From: Kiritimatiellia bacterium
Lineage (GTDB): Bacteria; Verrucomicrobiota; Kiritimatiellia; JAFGHX01
Direction of reading: 5' to 3'
NCBI GenBank assembly: GCA_016929905.1
Contig: JAFGHX010000334.1
Span: 1-51,770 of the forward strand
Length of the DNA stretch: 51,770 nucleotides
The stretch's first letter is position 1; the number at the start of each line of letters is the position of its first letter. The translations under genes and the position numbers were made by a program. Shown one piece after another: positions 31,968 through 39,988 of the stretch. The notes beneath the pieces are model-generated. The model searched no databases. It was not told the DNA's origin and was given only the letters and a program-made list of their open reading frames with translations.

Positions 31968-33332
31968 ATGTCACGCAGCATCCATAGAACACACCACGAC
32001 ATCGAACGGGAGCAACGTTTTGACTACGCCGACCGTCAGAAGCAGGAGGCGAAAATCGACAGGATGTTTGATGAGCTGGCCAAGAAACGGCTGATCAAGA
32101 AGCAGGTCAAAGCAGAACGAGCCACCGAGCCGTTGCCGGTCGCCGGACTTCGCCCGGAAGACATACCCATCGACGTTCTGGATGAAAACGATGTCATTCA
32201 CTATCCCGCATCACCGAACGACATCCGCGAGGTCATGGGTCGATGTCCGAAGGGCGTTGCTGATGGCCTTTCAAGGATTACGCTGCGTCTGGGCGATCAC
32301 AAGCCTGTCCTCAATGAAGAAGATTTCGAGGATGCGGAGCCCGACCCGCTGACCGGCAGATATGGGTATACCGTTCTGCCAGGTGTTTTCGGACCAAGAT
32401 GCCTTGGGGTTTATAATTGCCCTAAGAACAGCATTGACGTTCACGCGTACGTCTATGAATCCAACGCTCCCTATCTTGATGTCTGGCATGTCTATCTTCG
32501 ACTGCAAATGCTGTCCACTTTTGCCCACGAGATTGGACACCACGACGATTTCTCCCGCCGACTCGGACGAGGTAGATGGCGGGGTGACAGCGGAGAAAAG
32601 GCAGAGAGATATGCCGAGGGTCGCCAAGACCTGTGGGTCAAGGAATGCGTGGTGCCGTACTTGGAGACCGTTTATCCGAATGAGACAAGGACGCTTCTGG
32701 ATTGGATAGAGAAACATGGTGGCATCAGAGTCTCGTTGGCGGAGTTGGCAGGCGATCCTCGGATTACTGAGAAAGACGGAGTCATCAACATAACGAAGTC
32801 CATCTGGGGGATCCCGTCGGCCTTTGAGAATCTGGCTGAAGAAGTGGTCGCAGGGAAAGACCTCACAACCACCCGCCTGTCGTTTGCCAGACAACTTCAC
32901 TTTGACGCACGCTACGATGATGCCCTCTCGATTCTGGAGAGGTTGTTGGCGACGGATCCGGAGCACATCGACGTTCTCATTCTGAAAGCAGATATCTTCG
33001 TCCATCAGGAGAAGTATGAAGCTGCACGACTGATCGTTGAACAAGTCATCGGCATGGACAAGGGGCATTTGCAGGCGTGGGAAATTCTCGCCGACATCTG
33101 CGAAGGCTGCGGGGAATGGAAGAAGCTCAAGGACGTAGCCACCCATGCCCTGACGCTGGTGGAGGGCAAGAGATGGTCTTGGGTCTCATTGCTTGGCCAA
33201 CGAGTTCATGCTTCCGTAGAACTCAAGCATCTCGAACAGGCGGAAGCCGATCTTAAAACTATCGAAACGGAGGCCGAACGGGGCGGCAAACGTCATGCGG
33301 AACGGATTCGGAAACGCTTTGTGAAGTCGTGA
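31968..33332 (+). CDS. Putative zinc metalloprotease with C-terminal helical (TPR-like) repeats
   Basis: This 454-residue protein carries a zincin motif HEIGHH (His187, Glu188, His191) within STFAHEIGHHDDFSRR. A following KAERYAEG (about 211-218) could supply a third, glutamate ligand. The C-terminal third (about 300-450) consists of TPR-like helix pairs (SFARQLHFDARYDDALSILE, DVLILKADIFVHQEKYEAAR). A basic coiled N-terminus precedes the catalytic part. There is no signal peptide, so it should be cytoplasmic. It follows the HEAT-repeat lipoprotein by 14 nt and is the last gene before the attR-like repeat. The family is not recognised beyond the motif. Confidence 0.72.
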   Translation: MSRSIHRTHHDIEREQRFDYADRQKQEAKIDRMFDELAKKRLIKKQVKAERATEPLPVAGLRPEDIPIDVLDENDVIHYPASPNDIREVMGRCPKGVADGLSRITLRLGDHKPVLNEEDFEDAEPDPLTGRYGYTVLPGVFGPRCLGVYNCPKNSIDVHAYVYESNAPYLDVWHVYLRLQMLSTFAHEIGHHDDFSRRLGRGRWRGDSGEKAERYAEGRQDLWVKECVVPYLETVYPNETRTLLDWIEKHGGIRVSLAELAGDPRITEKDGVINITKSIWGIPSAFENLAEEVVAGKDLTTTRLSFARQLHFDARYDDALSILERLLATDPEHIDVLILKADIFVHQEKYEAARLIVEQVIGMDKGHLQAWEILADICEGCGEWKKLKDVATHALTLVEGKRWSWVSLLGQRVHASVELKHLEQAEADLKTIETEAERGGKRHAERIRKRFVKS

Positions 33333-33778
33333 CAGCGGAGTTGGTAGCGAATGAACAAGCCAGCCATAGAGACTGATGAGCCAACACATGACTCCGGGAA
33401 CACGATTTCCAGACGGCGTTGGTGGCAAGTCTCTGGCAAGTTTCTGGCAAGTTTTGTACGCGAGAACGGCGAAAACGAGGATTATGAGGATTTTGACAAG
33501 TGCCAAGAAGGCCTGCTACTATTGATTATTCTTGATTTCCGGGCGTTATCGGGGACGGGCCGTTTTGCGTTCGCAACGTGGGGGTCGCGCTGACGGCGTC
33601 TTTGCCGGGCCCGCGGCCCGCCTTCGCGCAGCACTTCGGCGGGCAGGCTGCTCGCCCGCCATCGGATGAATCACGGACGGTGACGCCTGGAGGGCAAGCG
33701 TGCTGGCGGGCCGGGTACGCGAAGCGCAGGCAGCCTGTTTGGGAAGGCAATCGCACCGCTAAGACAGAGATCACAGCC
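33333..33778. other. Island boundary and repeat-bearing intergenic region
   Basis: This gap contains the tRNA-Ala fragment (33568-33587), a short direct repeat tctggcaagt (about 33431-33450), and beyond the fragment a GC-rich stretch of intergenic repeat type (33590-33720). No gene is clearly supported. A minus-strand frame here is listed among the rejected items. Confidence 0.5.
33568..33587 (+). repeat. attR-like tRNA-Ala fragment
   Basis: These 20 bases are identical to tRNA-Ala nucleotides 24635-24654, with no match outside on either side. The DNA between the copies has lower GC than the DNA outside. This fits an integrated element bounded by a partial tRNA duplicate. Confidence 0.65.
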
Positions 33779-34081
33779 ATGAAGCGCAGAGGCCAGACGG
33801 TCCCGATCATCCTGCTCATCGTGGGCGCCGTGCTGTGTCTGGGCCCGGTCTGGGGCCTGCTGGGCACGGTGTTGGGCATGACGCGCGCGTTCAATACGCT
33901 CAGCGAGTCGACGGCCGGTTCGCGGGAAGCGCTGGCCGGCGACATCGGCGTCGCGCTCTGGACGAGCGCCATCGGCTGGGTCGCTCTCCCCTTCGGGCTG
34001 GCGCTGGTGGTCGGGTCGATCGTATGGCTGGTCCGTATCGACAACCCGCGCAGGCGCGGCGCCGGAGACGTGGGCGTGTGA
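33779..34081 (+). CDS. Short ExbB/TolQ/MotA-like proton-channel protein
   Basis: This 100-residue protein has two membrane helices and the core signature of the ExbB/TolQ family: GPVWGLLGTVLGMTRAFNTL (residues 22-41), then ALAGDIGVALWTSAIGWVAL. Full ExbB proteins are 200 residues or more with a third helix and cytoplasmic part. This one keeps only the C-terminal channel pair and may be a minimal form or a remnant. No ExbD gene adjoins it. An ExbD-like gene lies 11 kb away at 44771. The ATG at 33779 lacks a strong ribosome site. Confidence 0.65.
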   Translation: MKRRGQTVPIILLIVGAVLCLGPVWGLLGTVLGMTRAFNTLSESTAGSREALAGDIGVALWTSAIGWVALPFGLALVVGSIVWLVRIDNPRRRGAGDVGV

Positions 34082-34219
34082 TCCGTACGCGTAACCGGTG
34101 AGCGCACCGGCGTTCGGCCGCAAGAAGGCGCCCCGGGCTGCTCAACCGGATTGAACGAGTTCGGCATTTTTGGTAGAGTTTCCGGGATGTGCAGGGGGTG
34201 CGAGACGCTCATTCTGCGC

Positions 34220-34346
34220 ATGGTGGAGAAGGCAACGTTTCGGGAATCGCGACCGCACGCTCGTGCGGTCGCGATTCCCGAAACTTGTCGGTAGCACTGA
34301 GCACGTTGGTTCGGCTTTTTTTGCGCCTTTTGTGCCTTTTTGCGGC
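34220..34346. repeat. Dispersed repeat with a 23-bp perfect hairpin
   Basis: Positions 34237-34259 and 34262-34284 form a perfect 23-bp stem with a two-base turn. The element continues with a poly-T stretch and ends GTGCCTTTTTGCGGC (34332-34346), the same right end as the element at 22596-22755. It lies directly before the next gene and would fold into a very stable leader hairpin if transcribed. Confidence 0.65.
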
Positions 34347-34366
34347 AATTTGCAGGCAGACAGCGA

Positions 34367-35008
34367 ATGATCCAAGCGATATCAGAGCCGCGCTCGTACG
34401 AGTATCGGCGGCGGTTCAAGCACGTGTACCAGTTCCGGATCACTCTGAACCAGACACAGCCGCCGGTCTGGCGCCGGATCCAGGTCCCGGAAACGTATTC
34501 GTTCTGGGACCTGCACGTGGCGATTTCCGACTGCATGCCCTGGGACGACTGCCACGAGCATCTGTTCACGGTGAAGAACCCGACGATCGTAGCGGACGAA
34601 GAGATCGGGATTCCGAACGAGGACCGCGCGGAAGACGAGCCAGAGGTCGCGCCCGGCTGGGAAGTGGACATGGCGCCGTTCTTCACGTTCCGGTATCCGG
34701 CCGCGCGGTACGTGTATGATTTCGGCGACAATTGGGAACACACGGTGCGGCTGGAGAAGATTTTTCCGCGCGAGAAAGAGGTGGCCTACCCCCGCTGTAT
34801 CGGCGGCCGGCGCGCCTGCCCGCCCGAAGACTGCGGCGGCATTTCGGGCTACGCGGAGCTGCTGGCGATCATCCGCGATCCCAGCCATAAGGACTACCGG
34901 GAGACCCTCGAGTGGCTGGGCGGCGAGTTCGATCCCGAATCGTTTGCGCCGGAAAGCGTGCGGTTCGACGACCCGGACAAGCGCTGGGAGATCGCGTTCG
35001 GGGGTTGA
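34367..35008 (+). CDS. Plasmid pRiA4b ORF-3-like protein
   Basis: This 213-residue protein matches the pRiA4b ORF-3 family, also found as a passenger in IS1096-type elements. The motif VYQFRITLNQTQPPVWRRIQ (about 19-38) is followed by TYSFWDLHVAISDCMPWDDCH. A YVYDFGDNWEHTVRLEKI strand lies near 123-140, and the conserved CIGGRRACPPEDCGGISGY is at about 152-170. The function is unknown. The start ATG at 34367 is the first to keep family sequence and lies just after a dispersed repeat. No transposase is next to it. Confidence 0.85.
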   Translation: MIQAISEPRSYEYRRRFKHVYQFRITLNQTQPPVWRRIQVPETYSFWDLHVAISDCMPWDDCHEHLFTVKNPTIVADEEIGIPNEDRAEDEPEVAPGWEVDMAPFFTFRYPAARYVYDFGDNWEHTVRLEKIFPREKEVAYPRCIGGRRACPPEDCGGISGYAELLAIIRDPSHKDYRETLEWLGGEFDPESFAPESVRFDDPDKRWEIAFGG

Positions 35009-35122
35009 GCGCCCGATCACAGATCGGCCCCGGTCGCTCGCAGATCGGCCCCACAACGGTTTGGCCGGCACCCGAGTTTCTTGGGCAACTCGGGACAGAC
35101 TCAGGCCAGCGGGCAGAGGGGC

Positions 35123-36562
35123 CTACGGACATTCGCAGCTGCCGGCGCGGGCGCGGCACGTGGGGCAGCGCGGCACGTTCATGCCGGCTGCGTAGCCTTT
35201 GGCCTCGCCGGGGCCCAGAATCGTGAAAGCCGCCCGCTTGCCGTTCAGCCGCACGGTCAGCGTATTGCGGTCGGCAATCTCTCCCGAGGCGCGGACCCGG
35301 AAAGCCGACGGCCCGGTCCGGATGCACGTCCAGCCGCCGGGCACCTCGAGTTCCACGGCCGGCTCACGCTGTTCGCCGGCGGTAACCCACAACTCCTTCT
35401 CCACGTCCGGCCGCAGGACCGGTTCGCCCCCGTAATGCAGCCGCACCTCCTCGCCGTCCACCAGTTCCGTCCCGACGTGCGGATCCTGTTGCAGTGCGCG
35501 CCGCGCCGCCGCGTTGCGGAACAGACGCGAGCGAATGTCGGCGGGCAGAACCGTCTCAGCCCCGAACTCGATCGTGCCCTTTTCCGCCGCCACCCGCTCG
35601 GCGAGCGCCACGGTCCGCTGCGTCAACTCCTCCACCGTTTTCGGCGAGTTGAACGAGCCCGTGAACCGGCACAGAACGATCTGCTCGCCGATCGGCTCCC
35701 GCCACTTCGCCGGGATGCCGGCCGTGCCGCCTAGAATGCCGAGCAGGGAGCCGAGTGTTGCGCCGGTGCAGTCGGTGTCGTAACCGCAGTTTACCGCCTT
35801 GCACAGCTTGTCGCCGTAGTCCGTGCCGTAGAGCCAGCCGATGACGATAAACGCGGCGTTCGGCACGGCGTTGCACGGCTGGACCGTGGCAAACCGGCTC
35901 ACGATCCGCTCACGCGCCTCGCCCCAGCTCACCCCGTTCTCATGGCACCAGACCGCCTCCCGCACCGAACGGGCCAGGTGACTGGAAAGCGGAATCATGT
36001 TCAATCCGATCCGGATCAGCGTCATCGGATCCGTCTCCACAAACGCGGCCGACTCGACCGCCGCCCAGAACAGCTCCCCGTTCATCCCTTCCCCGCCCGA
36101 ATGGTCGATCGCCGAATCCTTCCACGCCATCCGCGCCGCCGCTTGCGGGTCCGCCGGGTGCAGGCAGGCCCAGATCTCGCTGCGGATCGGCGAGCCCATC
36201 TCGTCCACGAAATAGTTCTCGAAACAGCCGGCAACCGGCGGGCGCAGGCCGCGCTCGAAATTGCGCATGAAGAATCCGTACTCGTTCGGCGGGTAGCGTG
36301 TCGCGTACCGGCTCCAGTACTCCGCGAACGTGCGCACCGACGGGTCCACACCCTCGTCTTCCAGCATCTTCAACCATACCAGTTGAAGATCCAGGTCGTC
36401 GTTCGGCGCCGATTTCTCCGGCGTCGGCTCGTAGAAGGTGAACCCATGCGGGTACCGCTTGCATTCCCACGGCCCGCCCAGCGTACCCCCGATGTTCTTG
36501 CCCATCCAACAGGCGTACACCTTGTCGCGGTATGGCGTTCGGCTCAGTCTGATCGGGTCCAT
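35123..36562 (-). CDS. ADP-ribosylglycohydrolase family protein
   Basis: This 479-residue protein has the DraG/ARH fold signature. The N-terminus reads YRDKVYACWMGKNIGGTLGG, followed by metal-binding NDDLDLQ (residues 54-60). The second metal cluster is CGYDTDCTGATLGSLLGILGG (about 262-282). It is longer than typical enzymes of about 300 residues because of a beta-rich C-terminal extension that ends with four cysteines (RCPTCRARAGSCEC). The family removes ADP-ribose from proteins or cleaves related nucleosides and glycosides. A divergent AraC-type gene suggests induction by a small molecule. A sugar- or nucleoside-related substrate is inferred and not shown. Confidence 0.88.
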   Translation of the reverse strand: MDPIRLSRTPYRDKVYACWMGKNIGGTLGGPWECKRYPHGFTFYEPTPEKSAPNDDLDLQLVWLKMLEDEGVDPSVRTFAEYWSRYATRYPPNEYGFFMRNFERGLRPPVAGCFENYFVDEMGSPIRSEIWACLHPADPQAAARMAWKDSAIDHSGGEGMNGELFWAAVESAAFVETDPMTLIRIGLNMIPLSSHLARSVREAVWCHENGVSWGEARERIVSRFATVQPCNAVPNAAFIVIGWLYGTDYGDKLCKAVNCGYDTDCTGATLGSLLGILGGTAGIPAKWREPIGEQIVLCRFTGSFNSPKTVEELTQRTVALAERVAAEKGTIEFGAETVLPADIRSRLFRNAAARRALQQDPHVGTELVDGEEVRLHYGGEPVLRPDVEKELWVTAGEQREPAVELEVPGGWTCIRTGPSAFRVRASGEIADRNTLTVRLNGKRAAFTILGPGEAKGYAAGMNVPRCPTCRARAGSCECP

Positions 36563-36619
36563 CGTTTGCCTCCTTTCACTATCTGTTCAATGAGTATGGC
36601 CGGTTGTTAAAGGTTATCC

Positions 36620-36655
36620 TTGACGATGTCGTCATATATCAGCATAATATCGTCA
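36620..36655 (+). promoter_or_regulatory. AraC-type direct repeats and promoter in the divergent gap
   Basis: TCGTCA occurs at 36629-36634 and 36650-36655. The 21-bp spacing is typical of AraC-family half-sites. A possible promoter for the regulator gene overlaps them: TTGACG (36620-36625) and TAATAT (36645-36650), with a 19-nt spacer. Binding by the neighbouring regulator is inferred. Confidence 0.45.
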
Positions 36656-36676
36656 CAGACGTTCAAGGGGGGCGCG

Positions 36677-37582
36677 ATGGCAAGCCGGCGGCGTGAGTCG
36701 TTCTTTCACGCGCGTGATTTCTTTCCGAAGACGGGCATGGCCCTGTATGTGACGCGGACCGCCGCCCATCCGGACACGCGGGTCCACGCACATGATTTCA
36801 CCGAACTGGTGGTGATCCGCGGGGGATCGGGAACCCATCATGCCGACGGCGACGTCTACCCGCTCGGTGCGGGGGACGTTTTCGTGATTGCACGGGGCAC
36901 CCGGCACGGGTACGGGGACACCGCCGGTCTGTCGCTGATGAACATCCTGTTCGACGCGCGCAAATTGGGGATCCCGCGGGCCGACATTCGCCAGCTGCCG
37001 GGCTACCATGCCCTGTTCGCGCTGGAGCCGAAGCTGCGCAGGAGACACCGGTTTCGGAGCCGGCTGCGGCTTCGCCCCGATCAGTTGGCGCACGTGGAGA
37101 CACTTGTCGGCAGGCTCCTGGACGAACTGGCCAAGCGCCGGCCCGGCTACCGCTTCGCGGCGACGGCGCTGCTGATGGAGTTGATTGCGTTCCTCTCGCG
37201 ATGCTACTCCCGCATGCGCCAGCCCGAGACGCAGGGGCTTCTGCGCATCGGAGAGCTGCTGAGCCACTGCGAATCGCACTACGACGAGCCGATCACGCTC
37301 GACGGGCTGGCGGCCCGGGCGCGCACGTCGAAGAGCACGCTGCTGCGGCGCTTTCACACGGTGCTCAGCATGACGCCCATGGCGTACGTGATCCGGCTCC
37401 GCATCCGGAAGGCGTCGGAACTCCTGCGCGAGAGCGATCTGAATGTGACCCAGATCGCCCTGCGCACCGGGTTCAGCGACAGCAACTACTTCTCCCGCCA
37501 GTTCCGGAAGATCGCCGGCAGCAGCCCGCGCGCGTACCGCCGGCAGAGCCGCCGGCCGCCGGGCCGCGAACAGGAGACCTGA
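36677..37582 (+). CDS. AraC-family transcriptional regulator with cupin sensor
   Basis: This 301-residue protein has an N-terminal cupin (about 12-110; VHAHDFTELVVIRGGSGTHH, then LGAGDVFVIARGTRHGY). A C-terminal pair of AraC helix-turn-helices (about 190-290) ends with the conserved NVTQIALRTGFSDSNYFSRQ and FRKIAGSSPRAYRR. I chose the ATG at 36677 because AAGGGGGG lies 8 nt upstream. An upstream in-frame ATG at 36620 overlaps the operator. It is divergent from the ADP-ribosylglycohydrolase gene and most likely controls it. Confidence 0.9.
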   Translation: MASRRRESFFHARDFFPKTGMALYVTRTAAHPDTRVHAHDFTELVVIRGGSGTHHADGDVYPLGAGDVFVIARGTRHGYGDTAGLSLMNILFDARKLGIPRADIRQLPGYHALFALEPKLRRRHRFRSRLRLRPDQLAHVETLVGRLLDELAKRRPGYRFAATALLMELIAFLSRCYSRMRQPETQGLLRIGELLSHCESHYDEPITLDGLAARARTSKSTLLRRFHTVLSMTPMAYVIRLRIRKASELLRESDLNVTQIALRTGFSDSNYFSRQFRKIAGSSPRAYRRQSRRPPGREQET

Positions 37583-37679
37583 GGGGACGGGCTGGAAAGC
37601 CCGTCCCACGGGGAAGCGACAAAGCTTGGCGCAAGGCTCGCGACAGAGTTTCATACTCGTTGCAGGCGGCGCCGCGCCG

Positions 37680-39077
37680 CTACATGGCAGCCTGCGCGCC
37701 GAGCACGCGCCGCAGAAGGCGGTCGCGCAGTTCCATTTCAAGCGCTTCGTCCTGCCCGATGAGGTTGCGCTGCTCGGCGGGGTCGTTTGCCAGATCGTAG
37801 AGCATGAACCCGCGCGCCTGTTGGTCGACGGCATACTTGTGGGTGGCAGTCCGGATCATCGTAATCAGCGTGTTCGCGCCGGAGTCGCTGATCTCGCTGA
37901 GCTGGCAGTCGCGGAGCGGGGCGCCGGGCTCGCGCAACGCCGGCCAGAGCGACCGGCCGACACACTGCCGCCCAGGCTCGGTGCCGACGGCTTCGAGGAT
38001 GGTCGGGAACACATCGATGATCTCGGCCAAGGCGTCGGAGGTCGCGCCCGCCGGTATCCGGCCGGGCCAGCGCAGAATGAGCGGGACGCGAACGCTCGAC
38101 TCGAAGAACACGCTTTTGTGCAGCAGGCCGTGGTCACCGGCCATCTCGCCGTGGTCGGACCACATCACGACGAACAGATCGTCCAGCCACCCGCGCGCCT
38201 CGCAGGCACGGAGTATCTCGCCGAACCAGTGATCGATCAGCGAGATCTTGCCGTAGTAGTTGGCGCGAATCGCCCGGATCGTCGCCGCATCCAGATCGCG
38301 ACGCGGGTGGAAGCCGCGCGTTCGCCGCGCGAATTCGGGCAGCGACCCGTTCGTTTCGGCAGCCGGGACGGCCGCCGGCGTCTCACCCGGCGGATACATC
38401 GACGCGTAGCGCCCGGGCGCGTCCCACGGCTCGTGCGGGCCGCCGAACCCGACGAACAGGCACATGGGCCGCGCGTCGGCGTAACCCTGCACGAACTCCA
38501 CGGCCTGCCGCCCGACGTAGCTGTCCTGGTAATCCTCGACGCTGTGCGGGCTCGGCCGCACCAGCAGGCCGGCGGCCGCCTTGCGCTCGCCGTAATCCCG
38601 CTTGAACGCGTCCCAGATCCCCTTCTCCTCCCACGCGTCGGTCATGTACGAGCGCGTGTGGACGGTGGCGTGCGGGCCGGTCGTCTCGTGAACATATTCG
38701 AGCCCGCGCGCGTGCATGTAGGGCTCCGCGTCGCGCATGTGCAGCCCTCCGCCGTGCGGATGGTAGTGCGACTTGCCGATGTGCGCCGTCAGATAGCCGT
38801 GCCGCTGCAGAATGTGGAAAAACGTCTCGTCCTCCGCCGGCAGGCGGCTGGCACAGTTGTTCCACATGCCGTGGTTGTGCGGGTAGCGCCCGTTCGCGAA
38901 TGACGCCCGCGCCGGCATGCACACCGGACAAACCGTGATCGCTTCGCCAAAACGCGTGCCTTCCTCCGCCAGCCGGTCCATGTTCGGGGTCTTCACCTGC
39001 GGATGGCCGGCGCAGCCCATACAGTCGCCGCGCTGCTGGTCCGGCATCAGAATCAGAATGTGCGGTCGCTCAGCCAT
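37680..39077 (-). CDS. S1-family sulfatase
   Basis: This 465-residue sulfatase has the formylglycine motif C-M-P-A-R at residues 53-57 (CPVCMPARASFANGRYPHN), the substrate for activation to formylglycine. The N-terminal metal ligands lie in ILILMPDQQRGD, and a later VVMWSDHGEMAGDHGLLHKS carries the conserved Asp-His pair. There is no signal peptide at the chosen ATG (39077), so it appears cytoplasmic. The ribosome site GAAGGAG is the last unit of a 7-bp tandem repeat. It follows the IclR gene on the same strand by 77 nt, so the regulator probably belongs to the same operon. The substrate, a sulfated glycan or ester, is unknown. Confidence 0.93.
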   Translation of the reverse strand: MAERPHILILMPDQQRGDCMGCAGHPQVKTPNMDRLAEEGTRFGEAITVCPVCMPARASFANGRYPHNHGMWNNCASRLPAEDETFFHILQRHGYLTAHIGKSHYHPHGGGLHMRDAEPYMHARGLEYVHETTGPHATVHTRSYMTDAWEEKGIWDAFKRDYGERKAAAGLLVRPSPHSVEDYQDSYVGRQAVEFVQGYADARPMCLFVGFGGPHEPWDAPGRYASMYPPGETPAAVPAAETNGSLPEFARRTRGFHPRRDLDAATIRAIRANYYGKISLIDHWFGEILRACEARGWLDDLFVVMWSDHGEMAGDHGLLHKSVFFESSVRVPLILRWPGRIPAGATSDALAEIIDVFPTILEAVGTEPGRQCVGRSLWPALREPGAPLRDCQLSEISDSGANTLITMIRTATHKYAVDQQARGFMLYDLANDPAEQRNLIGQDEALEMELRDRLLRRVLGAQAAM

Positions 39078-39086
39078 GTCGCCACT

Positions 39087-39146
39087 CCTTCGCCCTTCGC
39101 CCTTCGCCCTTCCACCCTTCCACCCTTCCACCCTTCCAGCCTTCCA
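39087..39146. repeat. 7/8-bp tandem repeat between IclR and sulfatase genes
   Basis: Three 7-bp units (cgccctt) are followed by four 8-bp variants (ttccaccc, ttccagcc). Read on the minus strand, the last unit gives GAAGGAG, 7 nt before the sulfatase ATG. Unit number could therefore alter leader length without changing the ribosome site. Confidence 0.75.
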
Positions 39147-39154
39147 CTCCCCGC

Positions 39155-39940
39155 TCATCCGCTCCCGGCTCCCGGCATTCTGCCGCTGCCGGCCATTCCT
39201 CGCGTGGCTTCGGCGGCCGCCGAACGGACAGCGCGCCGGGCGGCGTCCATGCCCGGTTTCGAAAGCGAGCCTTTCACGAATGTAATCCCCACCGCCCCGG
39301 CCGGCGTCTGCCCATCGGCCAGAAGAACGGGCGCCACAATCCGCCAGAGCGAAGGCGCGGCGTCCGCCTTCTCGACGAACAAACCCTGTCCGCGGATCCG
39401 CGCGAGGCGCGCGGCAAACGCCTCGCGCCCGAGCGGCAGCGGCTCCGAAGTCCGGGCCAGGAACAGCGAAAGCGCGCGCGGTTCCATGTACGCCAGGAGC
39501 AGCTGCCCGAACCCGTTGCGCGTCATCTTGGGGTGCGTGCCGCCGACCGGCATGTAGTGCCACGATTCCGGATGCTCGCGCTTGGCCACCAGCACCATCG
39601 CGCCGCCGCTCCGCTCGAAATAGGCCGATGACTGCCCCGTCGCCTCGGCCAGCCGGTCCAGAACCGGCTGGACGACATCCGCTGCCGATACCAGCCCGAG
39701 CACGGCGCGCGCCAGTCCGAACACCGTCGGGCCCACCGCGTAGCAGCCGGAACCCGGCCGCTTCTCGATGAGCCCCTCCTCCAGCAACGCCTTCAGCAGC
39801 CGCGACAGAGTCGGCGGCGCCAGACCCTCGCACCGCCGCCGCAGATCACTGAACGATCGCCCTTGCGGTGCGCCCGCCAGCTCCCGCAGCACCGCCACCC
39901 CCCGCCTCAACCCGATCAGCGTCTGCCTGCCGTCCATCAT
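39155..39940 (-). CDS. IclR-family transcriptional regulator
   Basis: This 261-residue protein has an N-terminal winged helix (about 8-65: LRRGVAVLRELAGAPQGRSF, then PPTLSRLLKALLEEGLIEK). An IclR effector-binding domain follows (about 80-240: SAADVVQPVLDRLAEATGQS, then MTRNGFGQLLLAYM). Tandem ATG codons start it at 39940. The sulfatase gene lies downstream on the same strand, and palindromes lie directly upstream. Autoregulation and control of the sulfatase by a sugar-derived ligand are inferred. Confidence 0.9.
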   Translation of the reverse strand: MMDGRQTLIGLRRGVAVLRELAGAPQGRSFSDLRRRCEGLAPPTLSRLLKALLEEGLIEKRPGSGCYAVGPTVFGLARAVLGLVSAADVVQPVLDRLAEATGQSSAYFERSGGAMVLVAKREHPESWHYMPVGGTHPKMTRNGFGQLLLAYMEPRALSLFLARTSEPLPLGREAFAARLARIRGQGLFVEKADAAPSLWRIVAPVLLADGQTPAGAVGITFVKGSLSKPGMDAARRAVRSAAAEATRGMAGSGRMPGAGSG

Positions 39941-39943
39941 CGT

Positions 39944-39988
39944 TTACTTCCGTTTCCGTAAGTAATGTACTATTATCGTAACTTACGG
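39944..39988. promoter_or_regulatory. Palindromic operators upstream of the IclR gene
   Basis: Two interlocking palindromes occur: TTACTT (39944-39949) with AAGTAA (39960-39965), and CCGTAAGT (39956-39963) with ACTTACGG (39981-39988). This AT-rich stretch lies within 50 bp of the IclR start and would cover its promoter, which suits an autoregulatory site. Confidence 0.5.

Noticed and set aside
33186..33506. Minus-strand 106-codon frame with hydrophobic segments
   Set aside because: It overlaps 147 bp of the metalloprotease gene, needs a TTG start without a convincing ribosome site, and crosses a direct repeat.
24606..33587. Integrase or transposase within the putative island
   Set aside because: I looked for tyrosine or serine recombinase motifs and for DDE-type sequences among the frames and found none. 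The island call rests on the tRNA repeat and base composition.
33526..34743. Minus-strand 405-codon frame
   Set aside because: It runs antisense through the ExbB-like gene, the 23-bp hairpin repeat and the pRiA4b-like gene. Its composition is Ser/Pro/Arg-rich, as in shadow frames.
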